Shown here: piece by piece, positions 9,040 through 16,724 of the stretch | Position numbering within the stretch: position 1 is the first letter of the stretch | Layout of the letters: each line of letters starts with the position of its first letter | Source: Oricola nitratireducens | GTDB taxonomy: Bacteria > Pseudomonadota > Alphaproteobacteria > Rhizobiales > Rhizobiaceae | Direction of reading: 5' to 3' | Assembly (NCBI RefSeq): GCF_014904745.1 | Contig: NZ_JACZCS010000008.1 | Location: 124,001-188,000 of the forward strand | DNA length: 64,000 nucleotides | Made by a program: the position numbers and the translations under genes | Notes under the pieces: model-generated | Told to the model about the DNA's origin: nothing | The model's database searches: none | The model's input: the letters and a program-made list of their open reading frames with translations, nothing else

Positions 9040-9170
9040 ATGAATGACGGCCGAAGAGATTGAATACCCAATCCAATCAAGGAGATGGTAAGCAAGCGGG
9101 AAATTCGGCCAGCGGGACCGGCGGCCTCGCCCGGTCGCGCGGCCTGTAATCGTGAGCTGGAGGATCAGAC

Positions 9171-10115
9171 ATGAAGCTATGTGTTGCCGGCGCCTATGGC
9201 GCTTTCGGTTTGAAGCACCTGGACGCGCTGTCCAACATCGAGGACGTCGAAGTCACCTCGGTGATGGGGCCGACCAGGGCGAAGATCGACGCATTGGCCG
9301 GCGAGCGCGGCATCGGCCATGCGGCCACGGACCTCGCAGAATGCCTCGCCCGCGACGACGTCGATGCGGTGATCCTTTCCACCCCGACACAGATGCATGC
9401 GAGCCAGGCGATCCAGTGCATGGAAGCGGGCAAGCACGTGCTGGTGGAAATCCCGATGGCCGACAGCCTCGCCGACAGCCAGGCGGTGGTGGCCAAGCAA
9501 AAGGAGACCGGCCTGATCGCGATGGCCGGGCAGGTGCGCCGGTTCAATCCGTCGCACCAGTGGATCCACAACAAGATCGTGGCGGGCGAACTGAAGATCC
9601 AGCAGATGGACGTCCAGACCTACTTCTTCCGCCGCTCCAACATGAACGCCAAGGGCGAGCCGCGCAGCTGGACCGACCACCTGCTCTGGCACCATGCCTG
9701 CCACACCGTGGACCTGTTCCAGTACCAGACCGGCGAGACCTGCTCGCAGGCTTTCGGCCTGCAGGGTCCGATCCATCCGGAGCTGGACATCGCCATGGAC
9801 ATGGCGATCGGCATGAAGACGCCGTCGGGGGCGATCTGCACCCTGTCGCTCTCCTTCAACAATGAAGGGCCGTTCGGCACCTTCTTCCGCTATATCTGCG
9901 ACAACGGTACCTATCTGGCGCGCTATGACGACCTTTTCGACGGCTACGACAAGCCGGTCGACCTGACGGGCGTGGCGGTGTCGAACAACGGCATCGAACT
10001 GATCGACCGGGAGTTCTGCTCGGCGATCAGGGAAGGCCGCGAGCCGAACGGTAGTGTTGCCCAGGTCTTGCCGGCCATGGAGACGCTGGATCGTATCGAA
10101 CGGTCCTTCGGCTAA
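9171..10115 (+). CDS. ligC: 4-carboxy-2-hydroxymuconate-6-semialdehyde dehydrogenase
   Basis: NAD(P)-dependent Gfo/Idh/MocA-family dehydrogenase that oxidises the LigAB product, in its cyclic hemiacetal form, to 2-pyrone-4,6-dicarboxylate, the LigI substrate. It has 314 residues. The N-terminal Rossmann start is GAYGAFGLKHL. The blocks STPTQMHASQAIQCMEAGKH, QQMDVQTYFFRR and SWTDHLLWHHACHTVDLF agree with the Sphingobium LigC sequence as I recall it. GGAGG precedes the ATG. The gap to the LysR gene is 131 bases, so it may have its own promoter. ligJ, ligK and ligU are not in the window. Confidence 0.93.
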   Translation: MKLCVAGAYGAFGLKHLDALSNIEDVEVTSVMGPTRAKIDALAGERGIGHAATDLAECLARDDVDAVILSTPTQMHASQAIQCMEAGKHVLVEIPMADSLADSQAVVAKQKETGLIAMAGQVRRFNPSHQWIHNKIVAGELKIQQMDVQTYFFRRSNMNAKGEPRSWTDHLLWHHACHTVDLFQYQTGETCSQAFGLQGPIHPELDIAMDMAIGMKTPSGAICTLSLSFNNEGPFGTFFRYICDNGTYLARYDDLFDGYDKPVDLTGVAVSNNGIELIDREFCSAIREGREPNGSVAQVLPAMETLDRIERSFG

Positions 10116-10153
10116 CACACCAAGAATCGATCTGGCGGCGCAAAGCCTGTCAC

Positions 10154-10187
10154 GCCCGTCCGCTGGAGCTCCGGCGGGCGGGTTTTT
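10154..10187 (+). terminator. rho-independent terminator after ligC
   Basis: A long GC-rich hairpin centred on GGAGCTCC (arms 10154-10168 and 10169-10183, with a few G-T pairs) followed by T5. It separates ligC from sqr. Confidence 0.85.
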
Positions 10188-10191
10188 GCGT

Positions 10192-10205
10192 TTGATGTCG
10201 ATCAA
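10192..10205. promoter_or_regulatory. FNR/FixK box upstream of sqr
   Basis: TTGATGTCGATCAA is a perfect TTGAT-N4-ATCAA palindrome, the textbook FNR/FixK site. It lies 71 bases before the sqr start and just after the ligC terminator, so it can only serve sqr. Low-oxygen activation of sulfide oxidation is inferred. Confidence 0.6.
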
Positions 10206-10223
10206 TGAGTGGATTTCGCTAGA

Positions 10224-10240
10224 TATGCCATAAGCGGTAT
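10224..10240. promoter_or_regulatory. 17-bp element shared with the soeA upstream region
   Basis: TATGCCATAAGCGGTAT is identical at 15 of 17 positions to the element at 12046-12062 before soeA. It contains an imperfect inverted repeat ATRCC-N6-GGTAT. It ends 36 bases before the sqr ATG, so it would overlap the core promoter, as a repressor operator would. Confidence 0.5.
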
Positions 10241-10276
10241 GAGAAATTAACTTTTTGACTAATTTGGAGGAGCGTC

Positions 10277-11569
10277 ATGGCGCATGTCGTCGTTCTTGGT
10301 GCCGGGCTTGGCGGCACCATCATGGCTTACGAGGTCCGCGAGGAACTCGCGAAAGAGCACAAGGTTTCCGTGGTCACGAACGGAAGCAGCTATTCCTTCG
10401 TGCCGTCCAATCCCTGGGTCGCGGTCGGCTGGCGCGACAAGGACGCGATCGAAGTCGACCTGACCTCGGTGATGAAGCGGCGTAAGATCGACCTGCATCC
10501 GCAGGGCGCCAAGAGATTGCATCCCGACGAAAAGCGGATCGAGCTCAATGACGGAACGTCGATCAATTACGACTATCTGGTGATCGCCACCGGGCCGGAA
10601 CTTGCCTTCGACGAGATCGAGGGGCTCGGACCGGAAGCGCATACGCAGTCGGTCTGCCATGTCGATCACGCGGTGCAGGCGAAGAGCGCTTTCGACAAGC
10701 TGGTGGCCAATCCCGGCCCGGTCGTCATCGGCGCCGTTCAGGGGGCGTCCTGCTACGGACCGGCCTACGAGTTCGCCTTCATCCTCGACAAGGCGCTGCG
10801 CGACGCCAAGGTGCGCGACCGCGTGCCGATGACGTTTGTCACCTCCGAACCCTATGTCGGCCATCTCGGCCTCGACGGCGTCGGCGACACGAAGGGGCTT
10901 CTCGAGAGCGAGATGCGCGACCACCACATCAAGTGGATCACCAATGCCAAGGTCGACAAGGTCGAAGAAGGCATGATGCATGTGACGGAGGTCAACGAGG
11001 ACGGTTCCGACAAGGCGAAGCACGAATTGCCGCAGGTCTTCACGATGATGCTGCCGGCCTTCCGGGGCGTCGAGGCGGTGTTCGGTCTCGAGGGACTGAC
11101 CAATCCGCGTGGCTTCATCATCGTCGACGAACACCAGAGCAACCCGAAATACCCCGAAATCTTCGCGGTCGGCGTTTGCGTCGCCATCCCGCCCGTCGGC
11201 AAGACGCCGGTTCCGGTCGGCGTGCCGAAGACCGGCTTCATGATCGAATCCATGGTGACGGCGACGGCGCACAATATCGGCCGGATGGTGCGCAACGAGA
11301 AGCCGGATGCGCGCGGCACGTGGAACGCCGTCTGTCTCGCCGATTTCGGCGACTCGGGCATCGCCTTCGTGGCGCAGCCGCAGATCCCGCCGCGCAACGT
11401 CAACTGGTCGTCGTCGGGCAAGTGGGTCCACCTCGCCAAGGTGGGCTTCGAGAAGTACTTCCTGCACAAGATCAAGTCGGGCAAATCCGAGCCCGCCTAT
11501 GAGCGTCTCGCCATGCAGGTGATGGGCATCCAGAAGCTGAAGGAAGTCAAGATCGACGCTGGAGAGTAA
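10277..11569 (+). CDS. sqr: sulfide:quinone oxidoreductase
   Basis: Membrane-associated flavoprotein that oxidises sulfide and passes electrons to quinone. The 430-residue protein resembles the Acidithiobacillus ferrooxidans enzyme from end to end as I recall it. It has the FAD-binding GAGLGG at the N terminus, SFVPSNPWVAVGW, and all three redox cysteines at Cys127, Cys159 and Cys353, matching Cys128, Cys160 and Cys356. Retention of all three separates it from the many SQR-like proteins of unknown function. The C-terminal KVGFEKYFLHKIKSG is the amphipathic membrane-binding part. GGAGGAG precedes the ATG. A FixK-type box and the 17-bp soe-like element lie upstream. Confidence 0.92.
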   Translation: MAHVVVLGAGLGGTIMAYEVREELAKEHKVSVVTNGSSYSFVPSNPWVAVGWRDKDAIEVDLTSVMKRRKIDLHPQGAKRLHPDEKRIELNDGTSINYDYLVIATGPELAFDEIEGLGPEAHTQSVCHVDHAVQAKSAFDKLVANPGPVVIGAVQGASCYGPAYEFAFILDKALRDAKVRDRVPMTFVTSEPYVGHLGLDGVGDTKGLLESEMRDHHIKWITNAKVDKVEEGMMHVTEVNEDGSDKAKHELPQVFTMMLPAFRGVEAVFGLEGLTNPRGFIIVDEHQSNPKYPEIFAVGVCVAIPPVGKTPVPVGVPKTGFMIESMVTATAHNIGRMVRNEKPDARGTWNAVCLADFGDSGIAFVAQPQIPPRNVNWSSSGKWVHLAKVGFEKYFLHKIKSGKSEPAYERLAMQVMGIQKLKEVKIDAGE

Positions 11570-11640
11570 CGCCGCGAGGGGCTCTTGAACCGGGCGCAAT
11601 GCGGTACGATATATGCAAAAAAACATATGGAAACGGACTA

Positions 11641-11841
11641 ATGTCTCTCGATAAAATGGTACTCGCATTCGCCGGCGTCATGACGCTGCTCTCTGTCGTG
11701 CTCACTGTCTACGTGTCGCCGTACTTCCTGTGGTTCACCGTGTTCATCGGGCTGAACCTGCTGCAGTCGGCGTTCACCGGGTTCTGCCCCGCGGCGATGA
11801 TCTTCAAGAAGCTCGGCGCCAAGGCCGGCAACGCGTTTTAA
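11641..11841 (+). CDS. small DUF2892 (YgaP transmembrane-type) protein
   Basis: A 66-residue protein with two hydrophobic helices (about residues 5-25 and 30-48) and the conserved block FTGFCPAAMIFKKLG. This is the membrane hairpin found at the C terminus of YgaP-type rhodaneses, here standing alone. The ATG at 11641 fits the family. An upstream in-frame ATG at 11599 would add 14 poorly conserved residues. It lies 71 bases after sqr and before a terminator. The conserved cysteine and the neighbour suggest a role in sulfane-sulfur handling at the membrane; no activity is established for stand-alone forms. Confidence 0.8.
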   Translation: MSLDKMVLAFAGVMTLLSVVLTVYVSPYFLWFTVFIGLNLLQSAFTGFCPAAMIFKKLGAKAGNAF

Positions 11842-11886
11842 GCGAAACAAAGAAGGGAAGGCACGCTTTCCCTCCTGACATGAACC

Positions 11887-11922
11887 GGACACGCCGTGGA
11901 AACGCGGCGTGTCCTTTATTTT
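11887..11922 (+). terminator. rho-independent terminator after sqr-DUF2892
   Basis: Perfect 10-bp stem GGACACGCCG / CGGCGTGTCC with an 8-base loop, followed by a T-rich tail. It ends the sqr transcript 45 bases after the DUF2892 stop. Confidence 0.85.
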
Positions 11923-12045
11923 GCGAGGCCGCGCGCCTCCCGCACCCTCCATCCAGCCGATTATTCCGACGTAACAGCGCCCGAGCCGGCCGGAATTTTC
12001 GGAAAACATACGGGGGCGAAATTGACCTATCGTGCGTTTTCGACG

Positions 12046-12062
12046 TATGCCATATTCGGTAT
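12046..12062. promoter_or_regulatory. 17-bp element upstream of soeA shared with sqr
   Basis: TATGCCATATTCGGTAT differs from the element before sqr only at the two central bases. It lies 68 bases before the soeA start. The right half extends to TTCGGTATATT, which recurs at 19340-19350 before lipS1. It is a candidate operator for a shared sulfur-responsive regulator. Confidence 0.5.
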
Positions 12063-12130
12063 ATTAATTTCGTGACCGCAAACCGGAGGGGGCGGCGGTC
12101 GCGGAGTGCCAGGGAGGCTTGCCGAACCGC

Positions 12131-14974
12131 ATGAACGCGCAACCTGATCTCGATCTCTCGCCGCTTGTGTCCGACGAGATCCGCCAGACGACCTGCTACA
12201 TGTGCGCATGCCGCTGCGGTATCAATGTGCATCTGAGAAACGGGCCGGACGGGCGCAGGATCGTCAGCTACATCGAGGGCAACCGCGATCACCCGACCAA
12301 CCGGGGCGTTCTGTGCGCCAAGGGATCCTCGGGGATCATGCAGCATTATTCGCCGGCCCGCCTGCGCAAGCCGCTGAAGCGCAAGGGCCCGCGTGGATCC
12401 GGCGAGTTCGAGGAGATCTCCTGGGACGAGGCGCTGACGCTCGCCACGGACTGGCTCAAGCCGATCCGCGAGACCGACCCAAAAAAACTCGCCTTCTTCA
12501 CCGGCCGCGACCAGTCGCAATCCTTTACCTCGTGGTGGGCTCAGGCCTTCGGCACCCCCAACTATGCCGCCCATGGCGGCTTCTGCTCGGTCAACATGGC
12601 GGCCGGCGGCATCTACACGATGGGCGGGGCGTTCTGGGAGTTCGGCACCGCCGACTGGGACCGCACGAAGATGTTCATGATCTTCGGCGTCGCCGAGGAT
12701 CACGATTCCAATCCGATCAAGATCGGATTGTCGAAGCTCAAGAATAACGGCGCCAAGATCGTCGGGGTCAATCCGGTGCGTACCGGCTACAACGCCATCG
12801 CCGACGAGTGGGTGGGCATTACGCCCGGTACCGACGGGCTGTTCATTCTCGCCCTGATCCACGAATTGCTGCGCAACGGCAGCGTCGATGTCTCCTATCT
12901 GGTGCGCTACACCAACGCTCCGTGGCTGGTGATCGAGGATCCCGGCGCGCCGGACCACGGTCTTTTCGCGCGTGACAAGGACGGCAATCCGCTGGTCATC
13001 GACCGGCGCACCGGCAAGCCCGCCTCGGCGGAAGACAATGACGCCAAACCCGACCTCAAGGGCGAGGCGACGCTTTCCGACGGACGCAAGGCGCGGCCCG
13101 CCTTCGAGATCATGGCCGAGAAATATCTCGACGGATCCTATGCGCCGGCGGCGGTCGCCGAGCAGTGCGGGATCGCCCCCGGAACCATCGAGCGGCTGGC
13201 CGGCGAACTGGCGCATGCCGCTTTCGAGGAAGAGATCGTTCTCGACCGGCCCTGGACCGACTGGCGCGGCCGCAAGCACGACAAGATGATCGGCCGTCCG
13301 GTCAGCTTCCACGCCATGCGCGGCATCTCGGCCCATTCCAACGGTTTCCAGACCGCGCGCGCGCTGCACCTGTTGCAGATCCTGCTCGGTTCGGTGGAAA
13401 CGCCCGGCGGCTTCCGCTTCAAGCCGCCCTATCCCAAGCCGGTCGAGGGACACCCCAAGCCGCATACCGGCTACAAGCCGAACACCCCGCTCGACGGACC
13501 GCATCTCGGCTATCCGCTGAGCCCGGACGATCTGCAGATCAACGAGGACGGCAGCCCGCGGCGGATCGACAAGGCGTTTTCCTGGGAAGCGCCGATGTCG
13601 GCGCACGGGCTGATGCATATGGTCATCGCCAACGCGGCGGAGAAGGACCCCTACGGCATCGACGTCCTGTTCCTCTACATGGCCAACATGGCCTGGAACT
13701 CGTCGATGAACACGGCCGGCACGATGGAGATGCTGACCCGTACCGACGAGAACGGCGACTATGTGATCCCCAAGATCATCTATTCGGACGCCTATTCGTC
13801 GGAGATGGTGGCCTTCGCCGACCTGATCCTGCCGGACACGACCTATCTCGAACGCCACGATTGCATCTCGCTGCTCGACCGGCCGATCTCCGAGCCCGAC
13901 GCGGCCGCCGATGCCATCCGCTGGCCGGTGGTCGAGCCCGATCGCGACGTGCGCGGCTTCCAGACCGCCCTGCTCGATCTCGGCGCGCGGCTCGGCCTGC
14001 CGGGCTTCGTCGAGGAAGACGGCATGCCGCGTTACAAGGACTATGCCGACTACATCGTCCGGCACGAAAGGCGGCCCGGTGTCGGCCCGCTGGCCGGCTG
14101 GCGCGGCAATGGCGAGGAGGCGGGGCGCGGCGCGCCCAATCCGGACCAGCTCAACAAATATATCGAGAACGGCGGCTTCTTTACCGCCCACATTCCCGAG
14201 GAAGCCCAGTTCTTCAAGCCCTGGAACAAGGCCTATCAGGACTGGGCGGTGTCGGTGGGCCTGTACGACAAGCCTCAACCCTACGTGTTCAGCGTCTATT
14301 CGGAACCGCTGCGCAAATTCCAGCTTGCCGCCGAGGGGCATGGCGACAGGCAACCGCCCGACAATATGCGCGACCGTATCAGCCGGGCCTTCGACCCGCT
14401 TCCGGCCTGGTATCCGCCCTACGAGGGCGAACTGATCGACACGAGCGAGTTCCCCTATCACGCGCTGACCCAGCGGCCGGCCGCGATGTATCATTCCTGG
14501 GGATCGCAGAACGCCTGGCTGCGGCAGATCCACGGCGAGAACCCGCTCTACGTTCCGGAGAAGATCGCGAACGAGGTCGGTCTGAAGAATGGCGACTGGG
14601 CCTGGGTGACCTCGCATCACGGGCGCATCCGCGTGCCGGTGCATGTCACCGCCGCCTCCAACGAGAAGACCTTGTGGACATGGAACGCCATCGGCAAGCG
14701 CAAGGGCGCCTGGGCGCTCGGCGAGGGCGCGCCGGAAACGGAGCGCGGCTTCCTGCTCAACCATCTGATCCACGAATTGCTGCCGCCGAAGGGCGATGGC
14801 ATGCGCTGGACGAACTCCGACCCGGTGACCGGCCAGGCCGCATGGTTCGACCTGCGGGTGCGCATCGAAAAGGCGGCCGACGGCGAGGAAAGCCTCTCGC
14901 CGGATACCGGATCGCAGAAATCGCCGGTCGGGACCGGCCCTGCCACCGTGGCGTTCGGAAAGGCCTGGAAATGA
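12131..14974 (+). CDS. soeA: sulfite dehydrogenase SoeA, molybdopterin catalytic subunit
   Basis: Catalytic subunit of the cytoplasm-facing SoeABC complex, which oxidises sulfite to sulfate and feeds the quinone pool. From the ATG at 12131 it is 947 residues, usual for SoeA. The N-terminal [4Fe-4S] motif is CYMCACRCGINVH with a fourth Cys in RGVLCAKG. The molybdo-bis(MGD) oxidoreductase domains and the C-terminal dinucleotide-binding domain (HALTQRPAAMYHSW, TLWTWNAIGK) follow. There is no twin-arginine signal, consistent with a cytoplasmic enzyme. An in-frame TTG at 12119 is possible, but GGGAGG would then be only one or two bases away. It overlaps soeB by 4 bases. Polysulfide or DMSO reductases are related; the Fe-S and anchor partners and sqr favour SoeA. 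Confidence 0.85.
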   Translation: MNAQPDLDLSPLVSDEIRQTTCYMCACRCGINVHLRNGPDGRRIVSYIEGNRDHPTNRGVLCAKGSSGIMQHYSPARLRKPLKRKGPRGSGEFEEISWDEALTLATDWLKPIRETDPKKLAFFTGRDQSQSFTSWWAQAFGTPNYAAHGGFCSVNMAAGGIYTMGGAFWEFGTADWDRTKMFMIFGVAEDHDSNPIKIGLSKLKNNGAKIVGVNPVRTGYNAIADEWVGITPGTDGLFILALIHELLRNGSVDVSYLVRYTNAPWLVIEDPGAPDHGLFARDKDGNPLVIDRRTGKPASAEDNDAKPDLKGEATLSDGRKARPAFEIMAEKYLDGSYAPAAVAEQCGIAPGTIERLAGELAHAAFEEEIVLDRPWTDWRGRKHDKMIGRPVSFHAMRGISAHSNGFQTARALHLLQILLGSVETPGGFRFKPPYPKPVEGHPKPHTGYKPNTPLDGPHLGYPLSPDDLQINEDGSPRRIDKAFSWEAPMSAHGLMHMVIANAAEKDPYGIDVLFLYMANMAWNSSMNTAGTMEMLTRTDENGDYVIPKIIYSDAYSSEMVAFADLILPDTTYLERHDCISLLDRPISEPDAAADAIRWPVVEPDRDVRGFQTALLDLGARLGLPGFVEEDGMPRYKDYADYIVRHERRPGVGPLAGWRGNGEEAGRGAPNPDQLNKYIENGGFFTAHIPEEAQFFKPWNKAYQDWAVSVGLYDKPQPYVFSVYSEPLRKFQLAAEGHGDRQPPDNMRDRISRAFDPLPAWYPPYEGELIDTSEFPYHALTQRPAAMYHSWGSQNAWLRQIHGENPLYVPEKIANEVGLKNGDWAWVTSHHGRIRVPVHVTAASNEKTLWTWNAIGKRKGAWALGEGAPETERGFLLNHLIHELLPPKGDGMRWTNSDPVTGQAAWFDLRVRIEKAADGEESLSPDTGSQKSPVGTGPATVAFGKAWK

Positions 14975-15720
14975 CGACGCTGCCCCAATCGACAGCCAAG
15001 AAACTCGGTCTTGTCATCGATCTCGACATCTGCGTCGGCTGCCATGCCTGCGCGGTCGCGTGCAAGGAGTGGAACACCGGCGCCTATGGCGCGCCGCTGT
15101 CGGACCAGGACGCCTATGGCGCCGAGCCGTCCGGAACCTGGCTCAACCGTGTCCACTCTTACGAGGTCAAACCGAAGGAAGGCCCGGCGCAGATCATCCA
15201 TTTTCCGCGCTCCTGCCTGCATTGCGAGGACGCGCCCTGCGTGACCGTGTGCCCCACCGGCGCAAGCTACAAGCGCGCCGAGGACGGCATCGTGCTGGTC
15301 AACGAGGACCGCTGCATGGGCTGCGGCTTGTGCGCCTGGGCCTGCCCCTACGGTGCGCGCGAAATGGACATGGACGCGGGCGTGATGAAGAAGTGCACGC
15401 TGTGTGTCGACCGCATCTACAACGACAACATTCCGGAGGAGGACCGGGTGCCTTCCTGTGTACGCACTTGCCCCGCCAATGCGCGCCATTTCGGCGATTT
15501 CGCCGATCCGGACAGCGCGGTTTCGCGGATGACTGCCGAGCGCGGCGGTTTCGACCTGATGCCGGACCAGAAGACGCGCCCGGTCAACAAATACCTTCCG
15601 CCGCGCCCCAAGACCGACGCCACGCAAACGGCCGGCGGCTGCGGCAAACCAGCAACAGCGACGCCGCAGCCGGGTGGATTGCTCGGCTGGCTCGATCGCG
15701 CATTGGCGGTGATTGACTGA
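14971..15720 (+). CDS. soeB: sulfite dehydrogenase SoeB, iron-sulfur subunit
   Basis: Electron-transfer subunit of 249 residues carrying four [4Fe-4S] clusters, shown by four cysteine groups: CVGCHACAVACK, CLHCEDAPCVTVCP, CMGCGLCAWACP and CTLCVDR with CVRTCP. This is the DmsB/NrfC pattern. It lacks a signal peptide, in line with a cytoplasmic location. ATGA overlaps with the soeA stop and the TGATG junction with soeC show tight translational coupling. The C-terminal ~40 residues are Pro/Ala/Gly-rich with one extra CG pair and appear disordered. Confidence 0.87.
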   Translation: MTTLPQSTAKKLGLVIDLDICVGCHACAVACKEWNTGAYGAPLSDQDAYGAEPSGTWLNRVHSYEVKPKEGPAQIIHFPRSCLHCEDAPCVTVCPTGASYKRAEDGIVLVNEDRCMGCGLCAWACPYGAREMDMDAGVMKKCTLCVDRIYNDNIPEEDRVPSCVRTCPANARHFGDFADPDSAVSRMTAERGGFDLMPDQKTRPVNKYLPPRPKTDATQTAGGCGKPATATPQPGGLLGWLDRALAVID

Positions 15721-16646
15721 TGCATCCAGCTCTCTCCGTCATCGTTTTCACCACACTTTCCGGCATCGGCTTCGGCCTGATGACGCTGCTCGGCATCGGC
15801 CTCGGCGCGCATGACCTGGCCTTCCGCTGGACAGCGGTCGTGCTGGCATTCGCGTTCACTGTCATCGGGTTGTTGTCGTCGGTGCTGCATCTGAAAAGCC
15901 CGTCACGGGCGATATTCTCCTTCTCGCAGTGGCGATCGTCCTGGTTGTCGCGCGAAGGCGTGCTGTCGGTCCTGACGCTCGGCGTCTTCGGGCTTTATTC
16001 GCTGGCATTCCTGTTCATGGACATGCGCGTTGCCGGGCTCGGCATCGCCGCCGCCGTGCTGGCGCTGGTGACCGTCTATTCGACCTCGATGATCTATGCG
16101 CAATTGCGCACGGTTCCGCACTGGGCGACATGGCTGACATCGGCGGCCTTCCTGTGTTTCGCCGCTGCTGGTTCCCTGTTGTTGCTGGCGGCACTGCTCG
16201 CGGTCTTCGGCGCGGCGGGCGCACGTCAAACCGCTCAATACGCTCTTGTCGCCCTCGTCGTGGCATGGGCGGTCAAGGCGCTCTGGTGGCGGCGCGCGGC
16301 GCGGACCACGCTCGATAGCGCCGGCTCGGGGATCGGCCAGGCGACCGGTCTCGACCGGATCGGCACGGTGCGGCCGTTCGAATTGCCGCATACGTCGCCC
16401 AACTATCTGATGCGCGAAATGGCGTTCCAGGTCGGGCGCAACCGGGCGCGGGCGTTGAGGCGGGTGGCTGTCCTCGCGGGCGCGCTTCTTCCCGCCCTGC
16501 TGGTGCTTCTCGCGCTGGTGACCGGGCCGCTGGCAGCGCTGCTGGTGATTGCCGTTCTCGTTCACCTCGGCGGTATGCTGGCGGAGCGCTGGCTGTTCTT
16601 CGCGGAAGCGCGGCACGCGGTCTCGTCCTTTTACGGCGTCCAGTAG
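15720..16646 (+). CDS. soeC: sulfite dehydrogenase SoeC, membrane anchor
   Basis: DmsC-type quinone-reducing membrane anchor of 308 residues with about eight hydrophobic helices. The ATG shares a base with the soeB stop. The stretch after helix 6 (SPNYLMREMAFQVGRNRAR) is the cytoplasmic loop typical of the DmsC family. It delivers electrons from SoeB to quinone. It ends 78 bases before the M81 gene. Confidence 0.85.
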   Translation: MHPALSVIVFTTLSGIGFGLMTLLGIGLGAHDLAFRWTAVVLAFAFTVIGLLSSVLHLKSPSRAIFSFSQWRSSWLSREGVLSVLTLGVFGLYSLAFLFMDMRVAGLGIAAAVLALVTVYSTSMIYAQLRTVPHWATWLTSAAFLCFAAAGSLLLLAALLAVFGAAGARQTAQYALVALVVAWAVKALWWRRAARTTLDSAGSGIGQATGLDRIGTVRPFELPHTSPNYLMREMAFQVGRNRARALRRVAVLAGALLPALLVLLALVTGPLAALLVIAVLVHLGGMLAERWLFFAEARHAVSSFYGVQ

Positions 16647-16724
16647 CGCGGTCTTTCCGCCGGTCCTTGCGATAATGCGCGCCGTCGTGTCTTGCGTTCG
16701 AAGCGGAAGCATCACGGGGTATCC

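Noticed and set aside
12119-12130. TTG start for soeA
   Set aside because: The ribosome binding site would touch the start codon; the ATG at 12131 fits family N termini better.
11804-14773. Very long open frame on the minus strand opposite soeA (989 codons)
   Set aside because: It is rich in Arg, Gly, His and Asp with no domain, and mirrors the codon structure of soeA. High GC content creates such antisense frames.
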